From the NCBI RefSeq assembly GCF_014652215.1, contig NZ_BMYJ01000004.1, positions 296,316 through 360,315 of the forward strand: a stretch of 64,000 bases of DNA, written 5' to 3'. Source of the DNA: Neogemmobacter tilapiae (lineage in GTDB: Bacteria; Pseudomonadota; Alphaproteobacteria; Rhodobacterales; Rhodobacteraceae). The notes beneath the pieces are model-generated. The model searched no databases. It was given only the letters and a program-made list of their open reading frames with translations, and was not told the origin of the DNA. A program made the position numbers and the translations under genes. Shown in pieces: positions 25,191-32,355 of this stretch; within the stretch, counting starts at the first letter, position 1; each line of letters opens with the position of its first letter.

Positions 25191-27236
25191 TCAGGCCTTT
25201 TCAAAGAGAGTGACGCTTTGCCAGCCAAGACCCACCTTGCCATGCTCTGTCCCATCGGCCAAGCGGCCTTGTTCGGTGCTGGTGTCGGCCCGACGGTGCC
25301 AATCGCCCTCGGGCAGGGTCAAGGTGGCATCATCGCCCCGGTTCAGCACGATCAAAAGGGCAGGGCGTTCTGCCCGTTCCATGTGCAGCGCAAGGGTGCC
25401 TGCCTGCGGATCGTGCCAATCGGCATCCTCCATCCAGCGGCCTTCGGGGTGCCACCACCCGGCTTTTAGGCTTTCGCCCCCGGCGAAGTCGGCGGTTGAG
25501 AGTGCGAGTTCCTGACGGAGCGCGATGAGGGCCGCGACGGTATCGGCCAGTTCGGTGCGCGGGTTGGACCAGTCGATCCAGGCGAGTTCATTGTCTTGGG
25601 CATAGGCGTTGTTGTTGCCCTGCTGGGACTGGCCGATTTCATCGCCCGCCAGCAGCATGGGCACGCCTTGCGACAAGATCAGGGTTGCCAGCATAGCCTT
25701 GGCGCGGCGGATGCGGGCGGTGTTGATGCCTTGGTCGTCGGTCGGGCCTTCGGCCCCCAGATTGTGCGATAGGTTGTTGCTGTGGCCATCGGCCCCATTC
25801 TCGCTGTTCGCGTCGTTGTGCTTTTCGTTGTAGGAAACCGTGTCCCAAAGGGTAAAGCCGTCATGGGCGGCGAGGAAATTGATGGACGAGGTGGCCGGGC
25901 GGCGGGAATGGTCGAATTGGGTGGGCGAGCCGAGCAGGCGCTGCGAAAGGCGGGGGGCCAAGGCATCATCGCGCCGCCAGAAGGCACGGGTGTCGTCGCG
26001 GAATTTGTCGTTCCATTCGCGGAAGGGCCAGGGAAAGCCGCCGACCTGATAGCCGCCGTCGCCGATGTCCCAAGGTTCGGCGATCAGTTTCACTTGGGAC
26101 AGGACCGGGTCTTGGCGGATGGCGTTGAAGAACGCGCCTTCGCGTTCAAAGCCGCTCGATTCCCGGCCAAGGGTTGAGGCAAGGTCAAAGCGGAAGCCAT
26201 CGACATGGCAGACCTGCACCCAATAGCGCAAGGAATCCAGCACCATGCGCAGGACCATCGGATGGGCGATGTTGAGCGTGTTGCCGCAGCCCGTGGTGTC
26301 AAAGCAATGGCGGGGATTTTCGGCCAGCATGTAATAGCTGGCATTGTCGATGCCCCGGAAGGACAGGGTGGGGCCCAGTTCGCTGCCCTCGGCGGTGTGG
26401 TTGTAGACGACATCCAAGATCACCTCGATCCCCGCGGCGTGGAAGCGTTTCACCGCCTCTTTCACCTCGCGGATGCGGCCGGTTTTCAGATAGGGGGCGT
26501 TGGGGGCGAAAAAGCCCAAGGAATTGTAACCCCAATAGTTCGACAGGCCCTTTTCGATCAAATGGCGGTCTTGGGCGAAGAAATGGATGGGCAAGAGTTC
26601 GATGGCGGTGACGCCCAGCTTTGTCAGATGGTCCAGCACGGGTTGGCTGGCGAGGCCTTGAAAGGTGCCACGGTCATCTTCGGGGATATCCGGGTGGCGC
26701 ATGGTCAGGCCCTTGACATGGGCCTCATAGATCACGGTTTTTTCCCATGGGTGGGAAAGGGTGCGGTCGGCGTCCCAGTCAAAGGCGGGGTCGGCGACCA
26801 CGGCCTTGGGCATGAAAGGGGCGCTGTCACGGTCGTCGCGTTCCAGATCCAAGCCGCCGACCGGATAGCCGAACAGCGCATCATCCCATTGCAGCGGCCC
26901 GCGAATTTCGCGGGCGTAAGGGTCGAGCAGCAGCTTGGCGGGGTTGAAGCGGTGGCCCTGTTCCGGCGCATAGGGGCCGTGGACGCGGTAGCCGTAAACC
27001 TGCCCCGGCCCGGCCCCTTGGACATAGCCGAACCAGATGCCGCCTTCCATCTGGGGCAGGTCAAAGCGGGCGATTTCGTTGCGGCCTTCGTCGTCGTAAA
27101 GGCAAAGTTCCAACCGTTCGGCATGGTCGCTGAACAGGGCAAAATTGGTGCCTTCGGCATCGCATTCCGCGCCCAAGGTTTCGGGGCGGCCCTTTTCGGG
27201 GACAAGGGTCAGCGTCTGTTTTTTCACGTCGAACAT
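25191..27236 (-). CDS. glgX: Glycogen debranching enzyme GlgX
   Basis: A 681-residue GH13-family alpha-1,6-glucosidase that removes limit-dextrin branches during glycogen breakdown. An N-terminal CBM48-type domain (ETLGAECDAEGTNFALFSDHAERLELCLYDD) precedes the catalytic barrel. Catalytic residues are the nucleophile Asp in VDGFRFDLAS, the acid/base Glu in KLIAEPWDIG, and the third Asp in FLAAHDGFTLWD. The length is normal. It starts 14 bases after the glgC stop, so it is co-transcribed with glgC and shares its EcfG-type promoter. glgA and glgB are not in the window. Confidence 0.95.
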   Translation of the reverse strand: MFDVKKQTLTLVPEKGRPETLGAECDAEGTNFALFSDHAERLELCLYDDEGRNEIARFDLPQMEGGIWFGYVQGAGPGQVYGYRVHGPYAPEQGHRFNPAKLLLDPYAREIRGPLQWDDALFGYPVGGLDLERDDRDSAPFMPKAVVADPAFDWDADRTLSHPWEKTVIYEAHVKGLTMRHPDIPEDDRGTFQGLASQPVLDHLTKLGVTAIELLPIHFFAQDRHLIEKGLSNYWGYNSLGFFAPNAPYLKTGRIREVKEAVKRFHAAGIEVILDVVYNHTAEGSELGPTLSFRGIDNASYYMLAENPRHCFDTTGCGNTLNIAHPMVLRMVLDSLRYWVQVCHVDGFRFDLASTLGRESSGFEREGAFFNAIRQDPVLSQVKLIAEPWDIGDGGYQVGGFPWPFREWNDKFRDDTRAFWRRDDALAPRLSQRLLGSPTQFDHSRRPATSSINFLAAHDGFTLWDTVSYNEKHNDANSENGADGHSNNLSHNLGAEGPTDDQGINTARIRRAKAMLATLILSQGVPMLLAGDEIGQSQQGNNNAYAQDNELAWIDWSNPRTELADTVAALIALRQELALSTADFAGGESLKAGWWHPEGRWMEDADWHDPQAGTLALHMERAERPALLIVLNRGDDATLTLPEGDWHRRADTSTEQGRLADGTEHGKVGLGWQSVTLFEKA

Positions 27237-27250
27237 GGGGAACCTTTGGG

Positions 27251-28489
27251 TCAGGCGCGCAGCGGCGCGAATTTCGGGGCAAGGCCGGAAAGGGGCAGAC
27301 GGCTTGGGCGACTCATCGCGCGGCGCACGATCATTTGGGTGGTGATCAGTGTGGTGCCGCCTTCGGTGCGGCGGAACCAGCGGGCGTCTTCCTCGGGGTC
27401 TTCGCCGACGACAAGGCCCGCAGGAACATTGGTGCCGGGGGCGACGATGACATTGCTGAGGCGAACGCCGGTGCCCAGACGCGCGCCGGGGAGGATCACG
27501 CTGTTTTCGAGCAGGGTCCAGCGGTGGGCGGCGTCGGGGCGGTGGCGGGGGGCGCGCAGCGACAGACCGGCGATGCCCAGGGAAAAGCCGAATTGCAGCG
27601 CGTCATGGGCGGAGGGTGCGCCAAGGCCAGGCAGGGCAAAGGGCGGCTGTCCGGACTGGAAATCCAGTTGCGCGGTGCGATAGGCGTCGAGGGTGCCGAC
27701 ATCGCGCCAATAAGGCTCGGCCCCGGCTGCGCCGCTGCGCCAGACCTGCATTTGGGTCGAATGCACCGCCACGGGCAGAATGTCCTTGCCGAAATCATGG
27801 CTGGACAGCGGATCGGCGGCATCGGTGGCCAGAACCGCGCGCAGCCAGCGCCAGTCAAAGACATAGATGCCCATGTTCACCAGCGAACGCCCCGGCGCAT
27901 CGGCCAAGGTTGGCGGATGCAGCGGCTTTTCGACAAAGCCGGTGACGCGGCCTGTGGCATCCGCCTCGATCACGCCGAAACCGCGCGCTTCGGCCATGGG
28001 GACGGTGGTCGCCGCCAAGGTGACATCGGCCCCGCTGGCCCGATGGGCGTCAATCATCGCGGCATAGTCCATTTGATAGACATGATCGCCTGACAGAACG
28101 ATGACCTGTTCCGTGCCCAAGGCATCCAGTTGTGCTGCATTGGCCCAGACGGCATCGGCGGTGCCCAGATAGCCGCGCGCGGTGGTGGCCATGCCTTCGC
28201 GCAGGATCAGCCCGTCGCTGGGGAAATGGCGGCCCCATTGCGCGGGGATATGCGCGTGCAGCGTTTCTGGGCGATACTGGGTGGCGACGATCAGGTTTTC
28301 GATGCCCGCCTGCACGGCATTGGCCAAGGTAAAGTCGATGATCCGCCGGTTGCCGCCGAAGAACACCGCCGGTTTCGCCTCGGCCTTGGTCAGTTCATGC
28401 AGCCGCGTGCCCTGACCCCCGGCCAGCAAAACGGCCGTCACACCTTTCATCGAAACATGCGACTGTTGCCGCTGAACCGCGATGTTCAT
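27251..28489 (-). CDS. glgC: Glucose-1-phosphate adenylyltransferase
   Basis: A 412-residue nucleotidyltransferase that makes ADP-glucose, the committed step of glycogen synthesis. The N-terminus has VTAVLLAGGQGTRLHELT with the allosteric/substrate segment KPAVFFGGNRRIIDF; the catalytic Asp is in SGDHVYQMDY, and the left-handed beta-helix C-terminus reads LLENSVILPGARLGTGVRLSNVIV. The start at 28489 is preferred over a 111-residue upstream extension because GGGAGAGGACG lies directly before it and the EcfG-type promoter is upstream. It is followed by glgX. Confidence 0.95.
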   Translation of the reverse strand: MNIAVQRQQSHVSMKGVTAVLLAGGQGTRLHELTKAEAKPAVFFGGNRRIIDFTLANAVQAGIENLIVATQYRPETLHAHIPAQWGRHFPSDGLILREGMATTARGYLGTADAVWANAAQLDALGTEQVIVLSGDHVYQMDYAAMIDAHRASGADVTLAATTVPMAEARGFGVIEADATGRVTGFVEKPLHPPTLADAPGRSLVNMGIYVFDWRWLRAVLATDAADPLSSHDFGKDILPVAVHSTQMQVWRSGAAGAEPYWRDVGTLDAYRTAQLDFQSGQPPFALPGLGAPSAHDALQFGFSLGIAGLSLRAPRHRPDAAHRWTLLENSVILPGARLGTGVRLSNVIVAPGTNVPAGLVVGEDPEEDARWFRRTEGGTTLITTQMIVRRAMSRPSRLPLSGLAPKFAPLRA

Positions 28490-28521
28490 CGTCCTCTCCC
28501 GTCTTTTATTGATGCGGGTGG

Positions 28522-28547
28522 AACGCGGCTGGGGGCGGTTTGGTTCC
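28522..28547 (-). promoter_or_regulatory. EcfG-type promoter of glgC-glgX
   Basis: On the minus strand, GGAAC (28547-28543), a 17-base spacer and CGTT (28525-28522) match the alphaproteobacterial EcfG consensus exactly. The -10 lies 33 bases before the glgC ATG. Confidence 0.7.
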
Positions 28548-28626
28548 GCAACCTTGGCGGGTTTCTGCGCAAGCAGCATGAGGATGGGCCGCATTCCGCC
28601 GAAAGGGTGGAAAGGGCAGAAATGTC

Positions 28627-28651
28627 GGAACCATATCGACCGCCGTGCATT
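28627..28651 (+). promoter_or_regulatory. Possible EcfG-type promoter of the PRC-barrel gene
   Basis: GGAAC, 16 bases, then CATT: one mismatch to the -10 CGTT. It lies 53 bases before the ATG at 28704. Confidence 0.45.
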
Positions 28652-28703
28652 GGTTGGGCAAGCGTGATGACACGCCAAATATCGGAAAAGATGGAGAAAT
28701 GTT

Positions 28704-29198
28704 ATGAAACATCTTATGCTTTCCACGGCGCTTTTGGCCGGTTCGACCTTTGCAGTGATGGCGCAGGACACGACCTTGCCTGCGGAAACCGCCCCCGAAA
28801 TCGTGGCCCCGGATGCGGGCACGGGCGATGTGGCGGTGGCGCCGGAAGTGATGCCGGAGGCGACCGAAGAAGCACCTGCCGTGGCCGACGCGACCCCGGT
28901 CGAGGACTATGAGGCTGTTGATACGGCAGCGCTGACCAGCGAAGAACTGACCGGCGCGCGGGTCTATGACGCGAATGACGAATGGATCGGCGAAGTGTCG
29001 GAACTGGTGCTGACGGACGAAGGCCAAATTGCCAACGCGGTGGTCGATGTCGGTGGGTTTCTGGGGATTGGCGAAAAGCCGGTTGCCTTGGAACTGGGCG
29101 AGATGAACATCGTGCGGGATGCCGATGGGTCAGAGCTGCGCATCGAAGTGGCGATGACGAAGGAACAGCTGGAGGCGCTGCCGCGCTTTGAAGGCTAA
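28704..29198 (+). CDS. Secreted PRC-barrel domain protein
   Basis: A 164-residue protein with a signal peptide (MKHLMLSTALLAGSTFAVMAQ), an acidic Ala/Pro/Glu spacer of ~55 residues, and a C-terminal PRC-barrel (LTGARVYDANDEWIGEVSELVLTDEGQIANAVVDVGGFLGIGEKPVALEL). Such proteins are typical of alphaproteobacterial stress regulons and are thought to sit in the periplasm or envelope; the precise role is unknown. An EcfG-like box and a strong downstream terminator frame it as a monocistronic unit. Confidence 0.83.
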   Translation: MKHLMLSTALLAGSTFAVMAQDTTLPAETAPEIVAPDAGTGDVAVAPEVMPEATEEAPAVADATPVEDYEAVDTAALTSEELTGARVYDANDEWIGEVSELVLTDEGQIANAVVDVGGFLGIGEKPVALELGEMNIVRDADGSELRIEVAMTKEQLEALPRFEG

Positions 29199-29216
29199 GC
29201 TTCGTCGCAAGAGGGG

Positions 29217-29244
29217 AAAGGCCCGCCGGTTGGCGGGCCTTTTT
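29217..29244 (+). terminator. Rho-independent terminator after the PRC-barrel gene
   Basis: A perfect 11-bp stem AAAGGCCCGCC/GGCGGGCCTTT with loop GGTT is followed by further Ts. It lies 19 bases past the stop codon and also serves the convergent gene at 29251. Confidence 0.88.
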
Positions 29245-29250
29245 CCATGA

Positions 29251-29598
29251 CTACCAAGCGCAGACCGAGACGGTTTCGTTCTGCCAACAGGCCTCATTCC
29301 GGCGCAAAGTGCCCAAGGGCGCATGGGCGCGGGAGGTTGGAACATAGGCCCCGCCGCTGTCTTGATCGGCGTTCCAATGGCCCATGGCTGTGCCATCGGG
29401 ATCAACATAGACATAGGCGAACCACGGGTTGTCGGGCGCGCTGATCTGAAAATCGCCGCCATCGCCCATCGGGCTGAATTCACAGGGACCGTCCATATAG
29501 GTGGTCCCTTCAACAGTCAGTTGGCATTTGGCGGATTTGGCGAAACCGGGGCTTGCGAGGATGGTTGCCGCAAGGATGCAAAGACTAAGTTTGCGCAT
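29251..29598 (-). CDS. Small secreted protein of unknown function
   Basis: A 115-residue protein with a signal peptide (MRKLSLCILAATILASPGFA). The mature part has four cysteines (SAKCQLTV, MDGPCEF, NEACWQ, VSVCAW) that could form two disulphides, and a beta-rich composition (VEGTTYMDGPCEFSPMGDGGDFQISA). I do not recognise a family. The ATG at 29598 has a clear AGGAG upstream; the longer upstream frame has no support. It ends just before the shared terminator. Confidence 0.72.
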   Translation of the reverse strand: MRKLSLCILAATILASPGFAKSAKCQLTVEGTTYMDGPCEFSPMGDGGDFQISAPDNPWFAYVYVDPDGTAMGHWNADQDSGGAYVPTSRAHAPLGTLRRNEACWQNETVSVCAW

Positions 29599-29693
29599 CA
29601 GAATGCTCCTAAAAGAAAATTCAAAATCGAGATCTGAGCGTAGCAAGCAAAGCTGCGACTTGGCCAGAGCGAAGTCAGCCGTTGCCCACGGCC

Positions 29694-29862
29694 TTGACAC
29701 CCCCCCGCAAAGCCCCTAAGCAGACCGCCGGTATCGGGCACCGGCCGCCTGCGACGCAAGTCACGGTGAAGCCCGAGGAATGACAACTCACCCTCGAAGC
29801 ATTTCGCAGGTGGGCAATGCAGGCTCCCATCCATCCTGAAATGCCTTGAAAGAGGAGTGAGC
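29694..29862 (+). promoter_or_regulatory. Promoter and structured 5' leader of the MATE gene; candidate riboswitch
   Basis: TTGACA at 29694-29699 and TAAGCA at 29717-29722 are spaced by 17 bases. The following ~140-nt leader can form a 6-bp hairpin (29727-29732 with 29740-29745), a 10-bp long-range helix (29745-29754 with 29804-29813, one G-U) enclosing a small hairpin (29765-29769 with 29788-29792), and a competing helix (GCATTTC 29799-29805 with GAAATGC 29838-29844). The two long helices cannot coexist. The SD AGAGGAG follows at 29851. I do not recognise a known riboswitch class. Confidence 0.5.
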
Positions 29863-29863
29863 G

Positions 29864-31216
29864 ATGTCAAAAGGGCACGCTGCGAACAATGCGTTTTTGT
29901 CGGCCCCGGTGGGTCGGCTTTTTATGTCCAACGCTTTGCCGATGACGGTGGTCCTGTCGATGGGCGGGATTCTGAGTGTGGTGGATGGGGTCTTTGTTGG
30001 CCATTTTGTCGGGGCCGAGGCCTTGGCAGCGGTGAGCCTTGGCTTTCCGGTGGTGATGATCCTGACGGCGCTGTCCACGCTGATCGGCGGGGGTATGTCT
30101 AGCCTGATGGCGCGGCAGTTGGGGGCGGGGGATAGGGAGGCCGCAGGGGCCAGTTTTGCGCGGGCGCATGGGCTGGCGCTGGTTCTGTCGGGCTTGGGTA
30201 TCGGGTTGTTCCTGATGGGGGGCAGGGCGATGCTGGGGGCCCTCGCGCCGGAGGACGGGCCGGTTGCGGCGATGGCCTATGGCTATCTGCTGATCCTGAT
30301 TTTGGCGATGCCGGTGCAGTTGATCTTGGGCCTGCACGCCGATGCCTTTCGCAATGAGGGGCGGGCGGGGCTGGTGGCGCTGCTGTCGTTTTTCGTAAAC
30401 CTAGCGAATATGGCGGGCAATTATGCGCTGATCGTCTGGTGTGATCTGGGCCTTGCCGGATCTGCCTTGGGCACAGTGCTGGCACAGGTTTTGGGGTTGG
30501 GGCTGCTGATCCTTGTGCGGGCGCGGGCGGGGCAGGGCCTGCCCTTGGCGATGCTGTGGCGGCATCGCTGGACGGGGGGCTGGGGGCCTATGCTGCTGTT
30601 GGGCGCGCCGCTTTGTCTGGGGTTCATCGGGATCGCTGTGGTGGCGATGGCGGTGATCGTGACCCTGCGGATGGTGGCGGGGGCGGACTATGGCGTGCTG
30701 GTGGCGGGCTATGGGGTGGTGACGCGGCTGCTGGGTTTTGCTTTTCTGCCGCAGATGGCAATGGCCTTGGCGATGCAAAGCATCGTGGGGAACAACCACG
30801 GGGCGGGGTTGCAGGATCGGGCTGTGGCGGTGCTGCGGTTGGCGATGGTCTGCGCCTTTGTCTGGTGCCTGATGGTGGCGGTGGTGTTGGTGGGGTTGGG
30901 GCCAAGGGTGGGCACGATCTTTGCCAATGATGCGGCCTTGGGCGAGGCGGTGAGCGGAATGCTGCGGCCGATGATGGGGCTTTATGCGTTTTCCGGCCCC
31001 GTTTTGGTTCTGGCGCTGTATTTTCAGGCGGTGGGGCGGCCTGCGGCAACGGCTTTGCTGACCTTGGTCAAGCCTTGGCTGCTGACGCCTATTTTGGTGC
31101 TGTTGGCTGGTTTCTTGTGGGGGGCTGGCGGGATCTGGTGGGCCTATCCGCTGGCGGATGGGGGGATGGTGATGGCTGCGCTTTGGTTGCTGCGGTGGGT
31201 TCGGAAGGGGGCGTGA
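29864..31216 (+). CDS. MATE-family efflux transporter
   Basis: A 450-residue inner-membrane protein with twelve predicted helices in two halves, each starting with a conserved pattern (LFMSNALPMTVVLSMGGILSVVDGVFVGHFVGAEALAAVSLGFP). It exports drugs or metabolites with Na+ or H+ antiport; the substrate is unknown. The start at 29864 has AAAGAGGAGTGAGCG upstream. The stop overlaps the next gene's ATG by one base, so the two are coupled. The long structured leader suggests regulated expression. Confidence 0.9.
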   Translation: MSKGHAANNAFLSAPVGRLFMSNALPMTVVLSMGGILSVVDGVFVGHFVGAEALAAVSLGFPVVMILTALSTLIGGGMSSLMARQLGAGDREAAGASFARAHGLALVLSGLGIGLFLMGGRAMLGALAPEDGPVAAMAYGYLLILILAMPVQLILGLHADAFRNEGRAGLVALLSFFVNLANMAGNYALIVWCDLGLAGSALGTVLAQVLGLGLLILVRARAGQGLPLAMLWRHRWTGGWGPMLLLGAPLCLGFIGIAVVAMAVIVTLRMVAGADYGVLVAGYGVVTRLLGFAFLPQMAMALAMQSIVGNNHGAGLQDRAVAVLRLAMVCAFVWCLMVAVVLVGLGPRVGTIFANDAALGEAVSGMLRPMMGLYAFSGPVLVLALYFQAVGRPAATALLTLVKPWLLTPILVLLAGFLWGAGGIWWAYPLADGGMVMAALWLLRWVRKGA

Positions 31217-31653
31217 TGCTGGAAACTGTTGGAGAGGCGAAGGCGCAGGCGAAATTGCTGCGCAGCAGGCTGCTGGCGGAGGGGCAGGTGATCAGCCACT
31301 CGGAGGCGTTGGAGCGGGTGGCGCATTTGGCGGGGGCGCGGGACTGGAACACGCTGCACGCGCGGCTGGCCAAGGGGCAAGCTCGGGTGGAGCTGGCCTT
31401 GGGCGATGCGGTGCGGGGGCAGTATCTGGGACAGGATTTCACCGGGCGGATCATGGCGCTTGCCGCCGAGGGCGACGGGCGCGCGGTGGAGATACGCTTT
31501 GACGAGGCGGTGGATGTGGTGCGTTTCGACAGCTTTTCCAACCTGCGGCGGCAGGTGCGGGGGGTGATTGATGCCTGGGGAAATTCGGCTGAGAAAACCT
31601 CGGACGGGGTGCCGCAATTGCGGGTGCGGCGGGTTTTGTCCGATCCGCGCTGA
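31216..31653 (+). CDS. Glyoxalase-superfamily-like protein of unknown function
   Basis: A 145-residue protein. The first ~60 residues (AKLLRSRLLAEGQVISHSEALERVAHLAGARDWNTLHARL) match the short helical domain annotated as glyoxalase-superfamily protein, seen as a stand-alone domain in many Rhodobacterales. The remainder is a small beta domain (QYLGQDFTGRIMALAAEGDGRAVEIRFDEAVDVVRFDSFSNLRRQVRG). No metal-ligand pattern of true glyoxalases is visible. The start overlaps the MATE stop (TGATG), and a strong terminator follows. Confidence 0.65.
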   Translation: MLETVGEAKAQAKLLRSRLLAEGQVISHSEALERVAHLAGARDWNTLHARLAKGQARVELALGDAVRGQYLGQDFTGRIMALAAEGDGRAVEIRFDEAVDVVRFDSFSNLRRQVRGVIDAWGNSAEKTSDGVPQLRVRRVLSDPR

Positions 31654-31662
31654 TCGCAAGGG

Positions 31663-31692
31663 AAAAGCCGCCAGATTTCTCTGGCGGCTTTT
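31663..31692. terminator. Bidirectional rho-independent terminator
   Basis: A 13-bp perfect stem AAAAGCCGCCAGA/TCTGGCGGCTTTT with a 4-base loop. It ends the MATE operon and also the convergent DUF1328 gene. Confidence 0.9.
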
Positions 31693-31713
31693 GCCCTTTG
31701 GTCTGGCAGGGGA

Positions 31714-31887
31714 TCAGACCGGGGGGCGTCCCTGAATCGCGCGGGCGATCATCGCCACCACGAACAGAACGATAAAGATGAAGAACAGGATCTGTGCGAT
31801 CCCGGCGGAAGTGCCGGCGATGCCGCCAAAGCCCAAGGCGGCGGCGATCAAAGCGACAACAAGGAAGGTCAGTGCCCAACCCAGCAT
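31714..31887 (-). CDS. DUF1328 small membrane protein (YtjA-like)
   Basis: A 57-residue protein read directly from the sequence: [20 protein letters not shown], then [37 protein letters not shown]. It has the two hydrophobic helices and GFGGIAG motif of the DUF1328 family, small inner-membrane proteins common in stress regulons. AAAGGAG lies eight bases before the ATG, and an exact EcfG-type promoter lies 51 bases upstream. The function is unknown. Confidence 0.9.
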   Translation of the reverse strand: MLGWALTFLVVALIAAALGFGGIAGTSAGIAQILFFIFIVLFVVAMIARAIQGRPPV

Positions 31888-31937
31888 GATGGTCTCCTTT
31901 GTGACAGAAGGCGCGGTGTCGCGCCGATTGAACCGTT

Positions 31938-31962
31938 AACGCGATGGTCTGCGGGCGGTTCC
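31938..31962 (-). promoter_or_regulatory. EcfG-type promoter of the DUF1328 gene
   Basis: Minus-strand GGAAC (31962-31958), 16-base spacer, CGTT (31941-31938): an exact consensus match, 51 bases from the start codon. Confidence 0.75.
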
Positions 31963-31992
31963 AAGCGATGCAAAGAAAATCGGGGCGCAAAG

Positions 31993-32021
31993 AAAAAGGC
32001 CCGCCTTGGGGGCGGGCCTTT
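31993..32021 (-). terminator. Terminator of the CsbD gene
   Basis: An 11-bp stem AAAGGCCCGCC/GGCGGGCCTTT around a 5-base loop; on the minus strand it is followed by a run of Ts. It lies 17 bases past the CsbD stop. Confidence 0.85.
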
Positions 32022-32037
32022 CTGGACTGGGGCGCGG

Positions 32038-32235
32038 TTAGAGGGTGCGCATCCAGTTTTCAACCTCGCGCTCGGCCTCTTCCTTGGCGCGGCCATAGCG
32101 GCTTTGGACAAGGCCCACGATCTCTTCGCGCTTGCCTTTGATCTTGGCCCAATCGTCGCCGGTGATGTCGCCCCAGGTCTGTTGGGCTTTGCCGGCGAAT
32201 TGTTTCCAGCCGCCTTCGATCTGATCCCAGTTCAT
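32038..32235 (-). CDS. CsbD family stress protein
   Basis: A 65-residue hydrophilic helical protein (MNWDQIEGGWKQFAGKAQQTWGDITGDDWAKIKGKREEIVG...), a standard CsbD. The family is induced by general stress in many bacteria (sigma-B in Bacillus, EcfG in alphaproteobacteria); its molecular function is unknown. The ATG has AAAGGAT upstream, and an exact EcfG box lies 33 bases before it. Confidence 0.95.
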   Translation of the reverse strand: MNWDQIEGGWKQFAGKAQQTWGDITGDDWAKIKGKREEIVGLVQSRYGRAKEEAEREVENWMRTL

Positions 32236-32267
32236 GGTCGATCCTTTCATGTTACATCTGCACCACA

Positions 32268-32292
32268 AACGCCCGGCGGCGCGGTTGGTTCC
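32268..32292 (-). promoter_or_regulatory. EcfG-type promoter of the CsbD gene
   Basis: Minus-strand GGAAC (32292-32288), 16-base spacer, CGTT (32271-32268): exact match, 33 bases before the CsbD ATG. Confidence 0.78.
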
Positions 32293-32355
32293 CGAAAGGT
32301 GCAGGGAACCGGCGGGGGGTGGCCGTTGTTCATGAGGATCAGTCAGGGGGGCGTC

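Noticed and set aside
32305..32327. GGAAC...CGTT pair upstream of the AI-2E-type gene
   Set aside because: The spacer is only 14 bases, outside the 16-17 seen at the other boxes.
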